Below are positions 1 through 8,317 of a stretch of 64,000 nucleotides of DNA, one piece after another; position 1 is the stretch's first letter, and every line of letters begins with the position of its first letter. Location of the stretch: contig NZ_APJI01000026.1 in NCBI RefSeq assembly GCF_000497575.1, forward strand, positions 51,425-115,424, written 5' to 3'. The notes below the pieces were generated by a model. The model searched no databases, was not told the origin of the DNA, and worked only from the letters and a program-made list of their open reading frames with translations. This DNA is from Afipia sp. OHSU_II-C1 (GTDB lineage: Bacteria > Pseudomonadota > Alphaproteobacteria > Rhizobiales > Xanthobacteraceae). A program made the translations under genes and the position numbers.

Positions 1-506
1 AGATATCGCGGCTTGAAGACAGCCTTTAGCGCATGATCCGGGGGCATTGAGGCCGCTGGTTTGGACGATTCAGGCTTTGAGGTTTTATGCAACTGCGTGC
101 CAAACGAGCCACCGAGCATCAGGATAGTCCCAATCGCCTGCAATACCGTAAATTCCTCCTTGAGCAGAACCACTGCCAGCAGCATGGTCACGACCACCTG
201 AAGCTGTACGATCGGAGCGGAGATATTCACGCCTACCAGCCTGTTGGCTTCGTAGTTGAAGTAACGGCCGATCAGGAATTGCAGCACGCCCTGGGCTGCC
301 AGCCAGCAGGCCGCGACAAAGGGAAATGAACTGATCGACCAGATCTGTCCTGTAAAGACCGCCATCGCCAGAAAGCAGAGACCTCCGAGCGGTACGGTCA
401 GGGCAATCGCCTGCGCCGCTGTTCCAGTCAGAACCCCGCGCCGCATCGCGGCATTGTTCATGGCGAATGTCAGCGCCGCGAACGTCGCGTAGATAGCCCC
501 AAGCAT
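1..506 (-). CDS. EamA/DMT-family permease, 3' part beyond window
   Basis: An open minus-strand frame begins at the ATG complementary to 504-506 and runs off the left edge, giving about 168 codons. The translation is rich in hydrophobic helices separated by short loops. One stretch reads RYFNYEANRLVGVN, followed by PIVQLQVVVTMLLAVVLLKE, the usual look of an EamA repeat (drug/metabolite transporter, inner membrane). The substrate cannot be told. The C-terminus is outside the window, and the visible end (HKTSKPESSKPAA) is hydrophilic, like an inter-repeat linker. A weak GGAAGG ribosome site precedes the start. It lies downstream of the Bug operon on the same strand but behind a terminator, so it is probably a separate transcript. 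Confidence 0.7.
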   Translation of the reverse strand, partial: MLGAIYATFAALTFAMNNAAMRRGVLTGTAAQAIALTVPLGGLCFLAMAVFTGQIWSISSFPFVAACWLAAQGVLQFLIGRYFNYEANRLVGVNISAPIVQLQVVVTMLLAVVLLKEEFTVLQAIGTILMLGGSFGTQLHKTSKPESSKPAASMPPDHALKAVFKPRY

Positions 507-673
507 CGGTCGGCCTTCCGGAGTGAGATGAAGACGTTTTTCGTCTCTCGTTTGCGCACCAGCGCGTTAGTGAAGGCCGCTTTTGACCGATCGTACGATG
601 TTCCGCATCTTCTTTTCAGTCATAAGGCCGGAGACATTTTGCATACAAGCTGGAACAAAGCGCGCCAGAAAAA

Positions 674-705
674 AGCAGGCCGGCATGTCCACCTGCCGGC
701 CTGCT
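674..705 (-). terminator. Rho-independent terminator of the Rieske-amidohydrolase-Bug operon
   Basis: A perfect 12-bp stem, AGCAGGCCGGCA (674-685) and TGCCGGCCTGCT (694-705), with an 8-base loop. It is followed on the minus strand by a T run (the A run at 669-674 on the plus strand). It lies 29 bases beyond the stop of the Bug gene. Confidence 0.9.
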
Positions 706-734
706 ATCGCTCAACATTGCTAGTCTTGCCGCAA

Positions 735-1703
735 CTACTCCGGCGGAATGTTGGCCTTCTTCACAACCACCGCCCAGCGCTCGATTTCGCTATCCACGAA
801 AGCACGGAACTCATCGCCGTAAAGGTTGCCAGGTTCGACACCCATTTCGGCCAGTTTCTGCTTGGTCTCCGCGGATTCATTCACTTCCTTCATTGCCGCC
901 ACCAGCTTCTTGTAGATCGGCGAGTTGTTCGCCTGCGGCATGTAAAGGCCGAACCAAGCCTGTACATTGAAACCTTTCACGCCGGACTCATCGAGCGTCG
1001 GGACATCAGGAAGCAAAGGCGAGCGCTTCGGGCCGGTCAGGGCCAGAACACGCACGAGACCTCCCTTTGAGGCATTCACAACCGTCGGCAATGAATCAAA
1101 GATCATTGGTATATGCCCGCCGATAAGATCGTTCATGGCAGGGCCATTCCCCTTGTAGGGAATATGAACGATATCGACGCCTGTCATCTGTTTGAACAGC
1201 TCACCCGACAGATGATTGGCGCTGCCTGTTCCGGCCGATCCAAACGAATACTTGCCCGGATTCTTTTTGAGAATCTCGATCAGCTCGGCAACATTCTTCG
1301 CAGGGAAGCTATTTGTCACCAAAATGGCGTTAGGAGCCGCCGCGACGAGCGCGATCGGCGACAGGTCCTTTTTCGTGTCGTAAGGAATGCTCCTGTAGAG
1401 GCTCGGCGTAATCACATGGTGCGTGGCAGTCAGCAGCAGCACCGCGCCATCCGGAGGCGAACGCACTATCGGCTCGGTGCCAATGATACCGGATGCGCCC
1501 GGCTTGTTCTCGATATACGTCGTAACGCCGAGCTTATCTCCGAGAATCTTGCCGACCACGCGTGCAAGCACGTCCGTCGGGCCGCCTGCGGAAAATGGCA
1601 CGATGATGCGGATTGAGTTACCTGGAATTTCCGATCCCGAACTCCGCGCTTCCCCCGAAGCAAGGAGCATAATCGCCATGATCGCCATCAAAACGATTCG
1701 CAT
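735..1703 (-). CDS. Bug-family tripartite tricarboxylate transporter substrate-binding protein
   Basis: A 322-residue periplasmic binding protein with an N-terminal signal peptide (MRIVLMAIMAIMLLASGEA) and the family hallmarks: IRIIVPFSAGGPTDVLARVV near residue 31, NKPGASGIIGTE near 66, and HIPYKGNGPAMNDLIGGHI around 180. Bug receptors bind carboxylates and usually work with TctA/TctB membrane proteins. None is encoded in this window, so this is an orphan receptor, as is common in the Bug family. It is the last gene of an operon with an amidohydrolase and a Rieske protein, which suggests that its ligand feeds that catabolic step. The ligand itself is unknown. Confidence 0.9.
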   Translation of the reverse strand: MRIVLMAIMAIMLLASGEARSSGSEIPGNSIRIIVPFSAGGPTDVLARVVGKILGDKLGVTTYIENKPGASGIIGTEPIVRSPPDGAVLLLTATHHVITPSLYRSIPYDTKKDLSPIALVAAAPNAILVTNSFPAKNVAELIEILKKNPGKYSFGSAGTGSANHLSGELFKQMTGVDIVHIPYKGNGPAMNDLIGGHIPMIFDSLPTVVNASKGGLVRVLALTGPKRSPLLPDVPTLDESGVKGFNVQAWFGLYMPQANNSPIYKKLVAAMKEVNESAETKQKLAEMGVEPGNLYGDEFRAFVDSEIERWAVVVKKANIPPE

Positions 1704-1754
1704 TGTTTCCCCCTTGGACTGTTCTTTTGATTTTTAGTGATTTGTCTTGTGAGA

Positions 1755-2999
1755 CTATCCCGCCGGTTTTAGCTTCTTCACGGGCGTCTGATCGAGGTTG
1801 AAAAGCCGCGCAGCATTCAGCCCCAGAATGTTGCGCTTGGCCTGCTCTGTCAGGAAGGGAAGATCACAAATCTCCTGAGGCAGATCGAAGTCGAAATGCG
1901 GCCAGTCCGACGCGAACAGAAGCTGCGTCTCCGCCTTGATCATTTCGAAGGTGTTTTGGAGAGCCTTCGGATGAGTCGTCTCCATCGGCTGGGTCGTGTA
2001 CCAGCAATTCGTATTCATATACTCGCTCGGCATCCGCTTCAGCTGCGGCGCTTCGGATGGACGCATCAGATACTGATCATCGAGACGCTGCATCAGGAAC
2101 GGAACCCAGGCGAGACCACTCTCCACCCACATTGATTTGAGCTTGGGGAACCGCTCCGGAATTCCGTTCAGGATCCAGTTGGTCATATGCACCATGTTGC
2201 ACCAGGCAAAGCCAAGTGCGTGCATGCCCAGGAATCGGTTTACGGTCGCCAGCGATGGATCCTGCCAGTGATAGCCGGCATGGAAGGCGATCGGCTTTCC
2301 AGTCTCTTCGATCATCGAATAGAGACGCATGTAATCGTTGTGATGCACCGGCTTGTAGCGCGTGCTGGTCACACAGAACCCGATCACACCCTTTTTGTCG
2401 CCGAATTCCTGGACAGCGCGCTCCGCTTCCTTCGGCGTATTGAAAGGCAGATAGATCAGGGTTTTGATTCGGTCATCGGCTGACAGAATCTTGTCGGCCA
2501 TCCAGCGGTTGTAAGCTCGGCCCAGCCAGACCTCCATCTCCGTCTGGGGATGCATACCGAGAAACAGCATCGGCGTCGGAAACACGACCATATTATCGAC
2601 ACCGAGCGAATCCATCGCGCGGCGTGTCAAGGTCACATCGCGGTGGACATCGGTTTCCGTCACCGTCTCGCGCTGGTCATCCTGATGCGGGATGCGTCCG
2701 CCGACGGACTGATACCGAAGGCCGAGGTCGCCGTTCAAACCATACGGCGGTGCACCGATGCGTTCCATCTGGTATCGCATCGCATTGTCGCGGATAACGG
2801 GATCCTCGATATACGTCACCACTTCCTTCCAAGAGACACTTTCGACATGGTGCGCGTCGATATCGACAACGAACCAGTCGTCGAGTCCCCGTCTGATGGC
2901 GTTCTTTTTCGCCAGCGCCAGCACGTCGCGCGTATCGGTGTATACGTCGATCTGCTGAGTTTTTGCGTATTCGGGGCCGAACGTTTCCCGCTTATTCAT
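1755..2999 (-). CDS. Amidohydrolase_2 (ACMSD-like) metal-dependent hydrolase/decarboxylase
   Basis: 414 residues from the ATG at 2999. This start is chosen over an upstream in-frame start at 3050 because AAGGAT lies 8 bases before it and because the preceding gene ends at 3005. Signature pieces of the amidohydrolase_2 family are VDIDAHHVES near the N-terminus (variant of the metal-binding HxH), FHAGYH in the middle, FPKLKSMWVESGLAWVPF, and ASDWPHFDFDLP carrying the conserved acidic residue. The family includes ACMSD-type decarboxylases and ring-cleavage hydrolases of aromatic catabolism. The adjacent Rieske ferredoxin and Bug receptor fit degradation of an aromatic or cyclic carboxylate. The exact substrate is not evident. 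Confidence 0.85.
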   Translation of the reverse strand: MNKRETFGPEYAKTQQIDVYTDTRDVLALAKKNAIRRGLDDWFVVDIDAHHVESVSWKEVVTYIEDPVIRDNAMRYQMERIGAPPYGLNGDLGLRYQSVGGRIPHQDDQRETVTETDVHRDVTLTRRAMDSLGVDNMVVFPTPMLFLGMHPQTEMEVWLGRAYNRWMADKILSADDRIKTLIYLPFNTPKEAERAVQEFGDKKGVIGFCVTSTRYKPVHHNDYMRLYSMIEETGKPIAFHAGYHWQDPSLATVNRFLGMHALGFAWCNMVHMTNWILNGIPERFPKLKSMWVESGLAWVPFLMQRLDDQYLMRPSEAPQLKRMPSEYMNTNCWYTTQPMETTHPKALQNTFEMIKAETQLLFASDWPHFDFDLPQEICDLPFLTEQAKRNILGLNAARLFNLDQTPVKKLKPAG

Positions 3000-3004
3000 T
3001 GCGA

Positions 3005-3355
3005 TTATCCTTGAACGTAAGTGTCTTCGTCGGGGCGGCGGCGATACCACAGCGCTAATTCCATCGGACTGAGGTGAAGCGCCCGCAACATCTCGGCGAC
3101 CGCGGAAAGCAGTTCCGTGGGTGTCATCTCGCTGTCGCGCTCGCCAGCGATCGGCTTGAAGGTCCGTTCCTCGCCATCGGATTTCGCCACATACAGGCGG
3201 ATTGCGGCGGTCAGGATGTTGGCGACGGATTCATCAGAAACCCGGCTCGCCTGTCCGGTTTCGACAAGTTCACGCGATGCCCGTAACAGATCCGGCGCAA
3301 CGGAATCGATCCAGCCGTACTGATCATTACGGCGGTCTTCACTGGAGGACGACAT
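3005..3355 (-). CDS. Small hypothetical protein in Rieske operon
   Basis: 116 residues from the ATG at 3355, which has GGAGA 7 bases upstream. The longer open frame to 3487 is ignored because it lies inside the Rieske gene. The start overlaps the Rieske stop by 17 bases, and the stop is 5 bases before the amidohydrolase start, so the three are co-translated. The protein is acidic and helical, with SVAPDLLRASRELVET in the N-terminal half and SPMELALWYRRRPDEDTY at the end. No domain is recognised. Its fixed place between the ferredoxin and the amidohydrolase suggests an accessory subunit, which is inference only. Confidence 0.7.
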   Translation of the reverse strand: MSSSSEDRRNDQYGWIDSVAPDLLRASRELVETGQASRVSDESVANILTAAIRLYVAKSDGEERTFKPIAGERDSEMTPTELLSAVAEMLRALHLSPMELALWYRRRPDEDTYVQG

Positions 3356-3707
3356 AGATTTCTCCATCGCGAATGGCGAGATCGGCCTTGCGCAAGCGAA
3401 CGCTCGCATTGCCTTGATGTGCGCCGGTCTTGATGCTGAATTCGTAGCCGTGCCAGGGGCACACGATATTGATTTCACTCTCGTCATATTCCATCGAGCG
3501 AACGGTATGATCGTCCGCCACCGGCTCCAGCACCCGCTTCATGATGCGTCCCTGACACACGGGTCCCGCGCGATGAGCGCACCGGTTGTGCCAGGCAAAG
3601 AATTCATCACCGAGCCTGAAAACGCCGACCTCCTTGTCGCCGCAGACGATTACCTTGCGATCGCCATCGGCGTAGTCCGCAACTTTCCCAGCGTTGTATT
3701 CCGGCAT
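3339..3707 (-). CDS. Rieske [2Fe-2S] ferredoxin-like protein
   Basis: 122 residues with both halves of the Rieske cluster motif: C43-A-H45 (in HNRCAHRAGP) and C83-P-W-H86 (in VCPWHGYEF). The spacing between the halves is longer than in classic ferredoxins because of an inserted segment (residues 52-80). It would pass electrons to an oxygenase or act as a small redox subunit. No oxygenase alpha subunit is present in the window, so the partner is either elsewhere or the neighbouring proteins. First gene of the operon with the small protein, amidohydrolase and Bug receptor. Confidence 0.9.
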   Translation of the reverse strand: MPEYNAGKVADYADGDRKVIVCGDKEVGVFRLGDEFFAWHNRCAHRAGPVCQGRIMKRVLEPVADDHTVRSMEYDESEINIVCPWHGYEFSIKTGAHQGNASVRLRKADLAIRDGEIYVVLQ

Positions 3708-3780
3708 CCATGCTCTCCATCCGCGTCTCGCGCCAAGGCACCAAGACCAACCGTTGTGCCGACGCCGAACGGCATCGCTA

Positions 3781-3807
3781 CTCAGTTTTTATTCATTCCA
3801 AACTGAG
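3781..3807. promoter_or_regulatory. Inverted repeat upstream of the Rieske operon
   Basis: Perfect 8-bp arms, CTCAGTTT (3781-3788) and AAACTGAG (3800-3807), around an 11-base centre that contains ATTCATTCC. It sits 74 bases before the Rieske start, where an operator or promoter would be expected. The centre resembles the half-site seen at 6858-6867. Confidence 0.4.
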
Positions 3808-3860
3808 CCGGATCGGCAATAACTCGTTTCATAAGGCGCGATACGCTGGCCGTATCACGC

Positions 3861-3943
3861 GTGCAGCAAATTGCTGCACCGCGATTGCGCCGCTGCAGAA
3901 TCCCTGAAGATCAAAGGGAGATCGAGTGCAGCCAATCCTGCAC
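3861..3943. promoter_or_regulatory. Pair of GTGCAG/CTGCAC palindromes (putative operators)
   Basis: The 449-base gap between the LysR gene and the Rieske operon holds two palindromes with identical half-sites. The first, 3861-3879, is GTGCAGCAA-A-TTGCTGCAC with 9-bp arms. The second, 3926-3943, is GTGCAG-N6-CTGCAC. Their centres are about 65 bases apart, consistent with a dimeric regulator binding twice or looping. A further GTTGCG/CGCAAC stem lies at 3985-4001. No gene is visible in 3708-4156. Confidence 0.45.
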
Positions 3944-4156
3944 GGCAGCGTTGTCGCTCATTTTGCTGACGATGAGAGAGCGCTGTTGCGTTTGGCGCAA
4001 CGCTAGCGGCCAATGAAGCTGGCTACTGCCGCGCTTGCAGCGGCACACGACGCGACAATCAAGAACACGATTGATGTTTCGTCCCGCGCATCCATGAGGT
4101 GTCCGAGAGGGGCTCGCTCAGTCTCGCGAACAGATAGATGCAGGAGGCGCTGACTT

Positions 4157-5122
4157 CTAGGACCTGCGCCGAACTGGAGCTTGGGCAAGTCTTTGATTGC
4201 CAGAGAACCAGCTCCTGGACTTTACAAACTCACTTTCCAGAAGGCGTCTGACCTCCCGGGTCAGTTTCCTGAGGTCGCTTTCAGGGCGACGAAGCAGCCA
4301 CACATTCAAAAAAGCTGTCTCATTCGGCAGCACCCGGACAAGCCGTTCCGCTTGCGCAAAGGGCACCGCCAGAAGCGCCAGGCCAAGGCCCTCGGCCGCT
4401 GCAGCGAAGTGACTCGCAACCGGAAGGATGCGCAATGCATTGCGCACCTCCGTTGCCGCAAAGAACTGCGTCGCCAATTGCATCTGGCCGGCGCGTTCGC
4501 TTCGAAAACCGGCAAAGTCCTCTGTGAGGCCAATAATGTCGTGATCCTTGAGCTGAGCGAGAGTTCTCGGCGCAGGATGGGCCGCGAGATATTCTTCCGA
4601 CGCGAATATGCCGAACGCTACGGTGGCTACCCGTTTGCCTATCAGTTCACTTTCGCCCGGGTCTCCCATTCTGATGACGAAGTCGAGATCGCTTGTCGCC
4701 AGGGGCTGCTGATGCATTGTCGATGTGAGTTCGAGACGCAGGCGACTGTTGAGCCCGCGCAGCAGTTTGACGCGCGGCAGGAGCCAATGCTTCGTCATTC
4801 CTTCGGTCGCGGATATCTTGACGACAGACGACCTTTGCCCGACCCGCGAGCGCAGTTCGCGATTGAAGAGGTCAAACGCCGACAGAATATCGCCGGCGGA
4901 GCGCCGAAGATCTTCGCCCTCCGGCGTGAGCTTGACCCCCGACGACGCGCGGAAAAACAACGGGGCTCCAACGTACCGCTCAAGCTCCTTCAGCCGCCGG
5001 CTCAGCGTCGGCTGACTCATCCCCAGTTCATTGGCTGCGCGATTAACGCTGCCAGTTCGCGCCACAACCAGGAATAGGCGATACAGATCCCAGTTTGCTT
5101 CGGTCACGTCTGCATTCCGCAC
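4157..5122 (-). CDS. LysR-family transcriptional regulator
   Basis: 321 residues with the N-terminal winged helix-turn-helix (LYRLFLVVARTGSVNRAANE, then LGMSQPTLSRRLKELERYVG, about residues 13-50) and a LysR substrate-binding region behind it. The annotated start is a GTG at 5122; another GTG five codons later is equally possible. Neither has a strong ribosome site. The gene follows the acyl-CoA synthetase by 38 bases on the same strand, so it may be its distal operon partner. It also sits just upstream of the Rieske operon, whose control region carries palindromes. LysR proteins usually sense a pathway metabolite, and the effector is unknown here. Confidence 0.88.
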   Translation of the reverse strand: MRNADVTEANWDLYRLFLVVARTGSVNRAANELGMSQPTLSRRLKELERYVGAPLFFRASSGVKLTPEGEDLRRSAGDILSAFDLFNRELRSRVGQRSSVVKISATEGMTKHWLLPRVKLLRGLNSRLRLELTSTMHQQPLATSDLDFVIRMGDPGESELIGKRVATVAFGIFASEEYLAAHPAPRTLAQLKDHDIIGLTEDFAGFRSERAGQMQLATQFFAATEVRNALRILPVASHFAAAAEGLGLALLAVPFAQAERLVRVLPNETAFLNVWLLRRPESDLRKLTREVRRLLESEFVKSRSWFSGNQRLAQAPVRRRS

Positions 5123-5160
5123 TGCCTAAGAAGGGATGGTGATGGGACGGGCATGCGAGA

Positions 5161-6735
5161 CTAGTTTACACGTCTGTCGCGTCCCTGCCAGTACCGCTCA
5201 CGAAGCTTGCGCTTCAGCACTTTTCCGGATGGGTTTCTCGGCATCTCCGACAGGAACTCGATCGACTTGGGAATCTTGTAGCCTGCCAGGCGCTCCCGCG
5301 CGTATCGCAAAATACTATCCGCATCCGCAACGGCATTCTGCATCGGCACCACAAGCGCCTTGACCGCTTCGCCCCACCGTTCATCTGGCACCCCGATGAC
5401 CGCGATATCGGCCACATCCGGGTGGCCGAACAACACGCTCTCGATTTCCGCGGGATAAATGTTCTCGCCGCCGGAGACAATCATGTCCTTGATGCGATCG
5501 TGGATGTAGAGGTATCCATTCTCGTCGAGATATCCTGCATCACCGGTATGGAGCCATTCTCCTCTGAGCGTCTTGGCTGTGTCCTCCTGACGATTCCAGT
5601 ACCCCTTCATATTCCTTGTCGTCCGGCAGACGACCTCCCCTACTTCGCGCGGAGGTAACGATGCTCCCAGAGCATCCACTATTCGCAATTCGACACCATC
5701 GATCGACCGACCGCATGACTTCATTACCTCGCTATCAACGCGAGAATGATCCTCCGGTAAAAGCGCCGTGATGACCCCACTCGTTTCCGTAAGGCCGTAG
5801 ACCTGAACAAACCCTGTTCGCTTGAACACGCGAAGTGCGTTTTTAAGCAGATCGATTGGGATCGGCGAGGCGCCATAGATCACACGCCTCAGTGACGACA
5901 GGTCGACCTGATCGATATTCTTTTCTGACAGAAGGACCAGAATCATCGCAGGCACAAGAAACGTCGCCGTAACACGATGGCGCTGAATCGCGTCAAGGAC
6001 CAAAGATGGAACAAATTCGCGGAGAATAATGACCTTCACTCCGGCCAGCAGCCCCAGAACCCCGGTCCCGCTACCGGCAATATGAAACAGCGGCATTGTA
6101 ATCAGTAACGTGTCGCCGGGCGACCAGTCGCCCCATAAGTCAAACACCCTGGGCGACGTCAGCGAAAAATTCCGATGGGTCAGCTGAACTCCCTTGGGGT
6201 GACCTGTCGTCCCGCTTGTGTACATCTGAATGCAAACGTCATCAGGCTGCAAGACCAAGCCGGGATCATGGCTGCTCTGCGCATCGCGCCACGCGGTGTA
6301 AGATGCATCAAGAACGATCACCTTCCGGGTCGTGATGAGTTGGTTGCGAATACTGTTTATCGTTTCCAGAAACGATTCACCGACAAAAAGGACTTCCACT
6401 CCGGCATCGTTGATCACAAACGCGATTTCCGGCGCCGCGAGCCGCGCGTTTACCGGCACCGTCACAGCGTTCGCCTTGGCGGCCCCCAAAAGAACCGAAA
6501 AGAACATGTCGCTATTCTTGTCGAGAATGGCCACTCGGCCCGTCGGCTCAACGCCGGCAGCAATCAAGCCGTTTGCAACCTGATTTGAAGTTGCGTCGAG
6601 ACCACCGTAGGTCGTCTCCCTGCCCTCAAAACTGAGAGCAACGGCATTCGGGGTCCGAGCTGCGTGATATCGCACAATGTCTGCAAGTGTCTCGACTGGC
6701 GCGCCGTTACGCGCCGAGGCTATCGAATTGGTCAT
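5161..6735 (-). CDS. AMP-forming acyl-CoA synthetase (FadD-like)
   Basis: 524 residues of the ANL superfamily. The ATP-binding P-loop reads MYTSGTTGHPKGV (about residues 171-183). The YGLTETSG motif follows, then LHTGDAGYLDENGYLYIHDR with the hinge region, and the catalytic lysine region NPSGKVLKRKLR at the C-terminus. The enzyme activates a carboxylic acid to its CoA thioester in two steps (adenylation, thioesterification). It is divergently arranged with a MaoC hydratase across a control region full of GAATA/TATTC repeats. The neighbouring crotonase and SDR genes suggest that the product enters a beta-oxidation-like route. The substrate (fatty, aromatic or alicyclic acid) cannot be decided. 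Confidence 0.9.
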   Translation of the reverse strand: MTNSIASARNGAPVETLADIVRYHAARTPNAVALSFEGRETTYGGLDATSNQVANGLIAAGVEPTGRVAILDKNSDMFFSVLLGAAKANAVTVPVNARLAAPEIAFVINDAGVEVLFVGESFLETINSIRNQLITTRKVIVLDASYTAWRDAQSSHDPGLVLQPDDVCIQMYTSGTTGHPKGVQLTHRNFSLTSPRVFDLWGDWSPGDTLLITMPLFHIAGSGTGVLGLLAGVKVIILREFVPSLVLDAIQRHRVTATFLVPAMILVLLSEKNIDQVDLSSLRRVIYGASPIPIDLLKNALRVFKRTGFVQVYGLTETSGVITALLPEDHSRVDSEVMKSCGRSIDGVELRIVDALGASLPPREVGEVVCRTTRNMKGYWNRQEDTAKTLRGEWLHTGDAGYLDENGYLYIHDRIKDMIVSGGENIYPAEIESVLFGHPDVADIAVIGVPDERWGEAVKALVVPMQNAVADADSILRYARERLAGYKIPKSIEFLSEMPRNPSGKVLKRKLRERYWQGRDRRVN

Positions 6736-6824
6736 GATTGGCGTTTCCCTTGGGCTCCGTTGAGTCCGGGCCCTTGGGAAGCAAGCTGAACGCGCCCGGT
6801 CCGAAGAGGTAGGGAGAATTTGGC

Positions 6825-6873
6825 GAATAGCTATTCAGTCCTGAATGGCGAAATTGCTATTCATTCCTGTCGA
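6825..6873. promoter_or_regulatory. Operator cluster GCTATTCA-N4-TGAATG between acyl-CoA synthetase and maoC
   Basis: The divergent control region contains GAATAGCTATTC (6825-6836), then GCTATTCA-GTCC-TGAATG (6830-6847), and a partial third copy GCTATTCA-TTCC-TGTCGA (6856-6873). The symmetric core ATTCA-N4-TGAAT is what a dimeric repressor would bind. The same 18-base arrangement occurs at 9353-9370. Confidence 0.6.
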
Positions 6874-6953
6874 TGGGCTCAAAATATCTGCCATGGCGGT
6901 CATTCCCGCAGCAACGAAAATGCCCATCATAACCGCGAAAGGTGCTAACTGAC

Positions 6954-7412
6954 ATGATGGAAATCACGCTCGCCAACGTAAAGGACTTCGTTGGCCAGAG
7001 CCTCGGAGCTTCGGATTGGGTCGATGTCGACCAATCCAGGATCAACCAGTTCGCGGAGTGCACCGGCGATCGGCAGTGGATTCATGTCGATATTGATCGA
7101 GCCAGGAAAGAAAGCCCGTTCGGCGGCACGATCGCGCACGGATACCTCAGCCTCTCGCTGGTCGCGGCACTGGCAATGAAGCTGGGGCTGGCTCCCGCAG
7201 ATGCTTCTGCGGTGATCAACTATGGGCTGGACAAAGTCAGATTCATTACGCCGGTAAAGGCAGGCGAGCGCGTTCGCCTGCAACTGGCTCTGGCCGGCAT
7301 CGAGCCGAAAGACAACGGGCAATTCCTGATCAGGAGCAAGGCAACTCTGGAGATTGAAAACAGCCAGTCGCCAGCTCTGGTGGCGGAGAGTCTCGCTCTC
7401 ATCATCCCTTAA
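6954..7412 (+). CDS. MaoC-like (R)-specific enoyl-CoA hydratase
   Basis: 152 residues with a single hot-dog fold. The hydratase motif is present as ECTGDRQWIHVD, giving the catalytic Asp39/His44 dyad, followed by GTIAHGYLSLSL, which lines the acyl pocket. The ATG at 6954 is preferred over an upstream GTG at 6942 because AAAGGTG is about 10 bases before it. MaoC proteins hydrate trans-2-enoyl-CoA. Here it is divergent from the acyl-CoA synthetase and shares its operator cluster. The gene ends at a strong bidirectional terminator facing the SDR gene. Confidence 0.9.
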   Translation: MMEITLANVKDFVGQSLGASDWVDVDQSRINQFAECTGDRQWIHVDIDRARKESPFGGTIAHGYLSLSLVAALAMKLGLAPADASAVINYGLDKVRFITPVKAGERVRLQLALAGIEPKDNGQFLIRSKATLEIENSQSPALVAESLALIIP

Positions 7413-7437
7413 TCACGCAGCCACGGCGCGATGCATC

Positions 7438-7469
7438 AAAAGCCCGGCCCGCACTCGGGCCGGGCTTTT
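7438..7469. terminator. Bidirectional terminator between convergent maoC and SDR genes
   Basis: A perfect 14-bp stem, AAAAGCCCGGCCCG (7438-7451) and CGGGCCGGGCTTTT (7456-7469), with a CACT loop. The flanking A and T runs allow it to work on both strands. It lies 25 bases after the maoC stop and 6 bases beyond the SDR stop. Confidence 0.92.
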
Positions 7470-7475
7470 GATCGT

Positions 7476-8267
7476 TCAGGACGACGACAGCACGGCCGTC
7501 AGACCGCCATCGACGGCCAGGATCTGCCCGGTGATATGCTTTCCGGCGTCGCTGGCGAACAATAGCGCAGCACCCTTGAGATCGTCATCGTCGCCAAGGC
7601 GGCGAAGCGGCACGCCTTCGGTCAACTTGTCGACACCGACCGATGCGATGACTCCCTTGGTCATTTTCGACGGGAAGAAACCCGGCGCAAGCGCGTTGGA
7701 CGTGATGCCATGTCGGCCCCAACTCCCCGCAAGAGCGCGGGTGAAGTTCACCACCGCACCTTTGCTGGTGTTGTAGGCGATCGTCTGCATCTCACCGCTG
7801 CTGCCGAACAGGCCCGCAACCGACGCGATATTGATGATCCGCCCGTACTTGTTGGGAATCATCGATTTCTTGCCGATCTGCTGGCTAAGCACGAACAGCG
7901 CGCGGATATTGAGGTTCATAAGCTTGTCCCATGCTTCGATAGGATGGTCTTCGGTCAGCGCTCCCCATGTCGCGCCGGCGTTGTTCACGAGGATGTCGAC
8001 CTTGCCGAGCTTGGCGATCGCTCCGTCCGCGAGCCGCTTGATATCTTCGTCCTTGGAGTTATCGGCTGCGATCCAGTCCGCCTTGATGCCGAGCTTGGCG
8101 AGATGGCCCTGAGCTTCTTCCAGATCACCGGCCTTGCGCGACGAGAGGACGATTTTCGCCCCCTGCTCGCCAAGTGCTTCGGCGATCTGAAGCCCAAGTC
8201 CGCGCGAGCCCCCTGTAACGAGTGCGGTCTTGCCGGTCAGATCGAATGCCTTCTTGATGCTTCCCAT
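7476..8267 (-). CDS. Short-chain dehydrogenase/reductase (SDR)
   Basis: 263 residues of the classical SDR fold. The cofactor motif is TGGSRGLG (residues 18-25), the NNAG motif lies at 95-98, and the catalytic residues are Ser149, Tyr165 and Lys169 (YNTSK). It would reduce or oxidise a hydroxyl/keto group with NAD(P), plausibly the 3-hydroxyacyl-CoA step after the crotonase. The gene follows the crotonase by 50 bases on the same strand, and AGAGGA precedes its start. Homologues of this size are often named gluconate 5-dehydrogenase or 3-oxoacyl-ACP reductase, but the local setting favours an acyl-CoA role. Confidence 0.88.
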   Translation of the reverse strand: MGSIKKAFDLTGKTALVTGGSRGLGLQIAEALGEQGAKIVLSSRKAGDLEEAQGHLAKLGIKADWIAADNSKDEDIKRLADGAIAKLGKVDILVNNAGATWGALTEDHPIEAWDKLMNLNIRALFVLSQQIGKKSMIPNKYGRIINIASVAGLFGSSGEMQTIAYNTSKGAVVNFTRALAGSWGRHGITSNALAPGFFPSKMTKGVIASVGVDKLTEGVPLRRLGDDDDLKGAALLFASDAGKHITGQILAVDGGLTAVLSSS

Positions 8268-8317
8268 ATCGTTTGTCGTTCCTCTGATGAGTTGAATGGT
8301 TGCCGTCTCGGATGCGG

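Noticed and set aside
528..1070. 180-codon plus-strand frame
   Set aside because: Lies across the terminator and antisense to the Bug receptor gene; no domain and no ribosome site.
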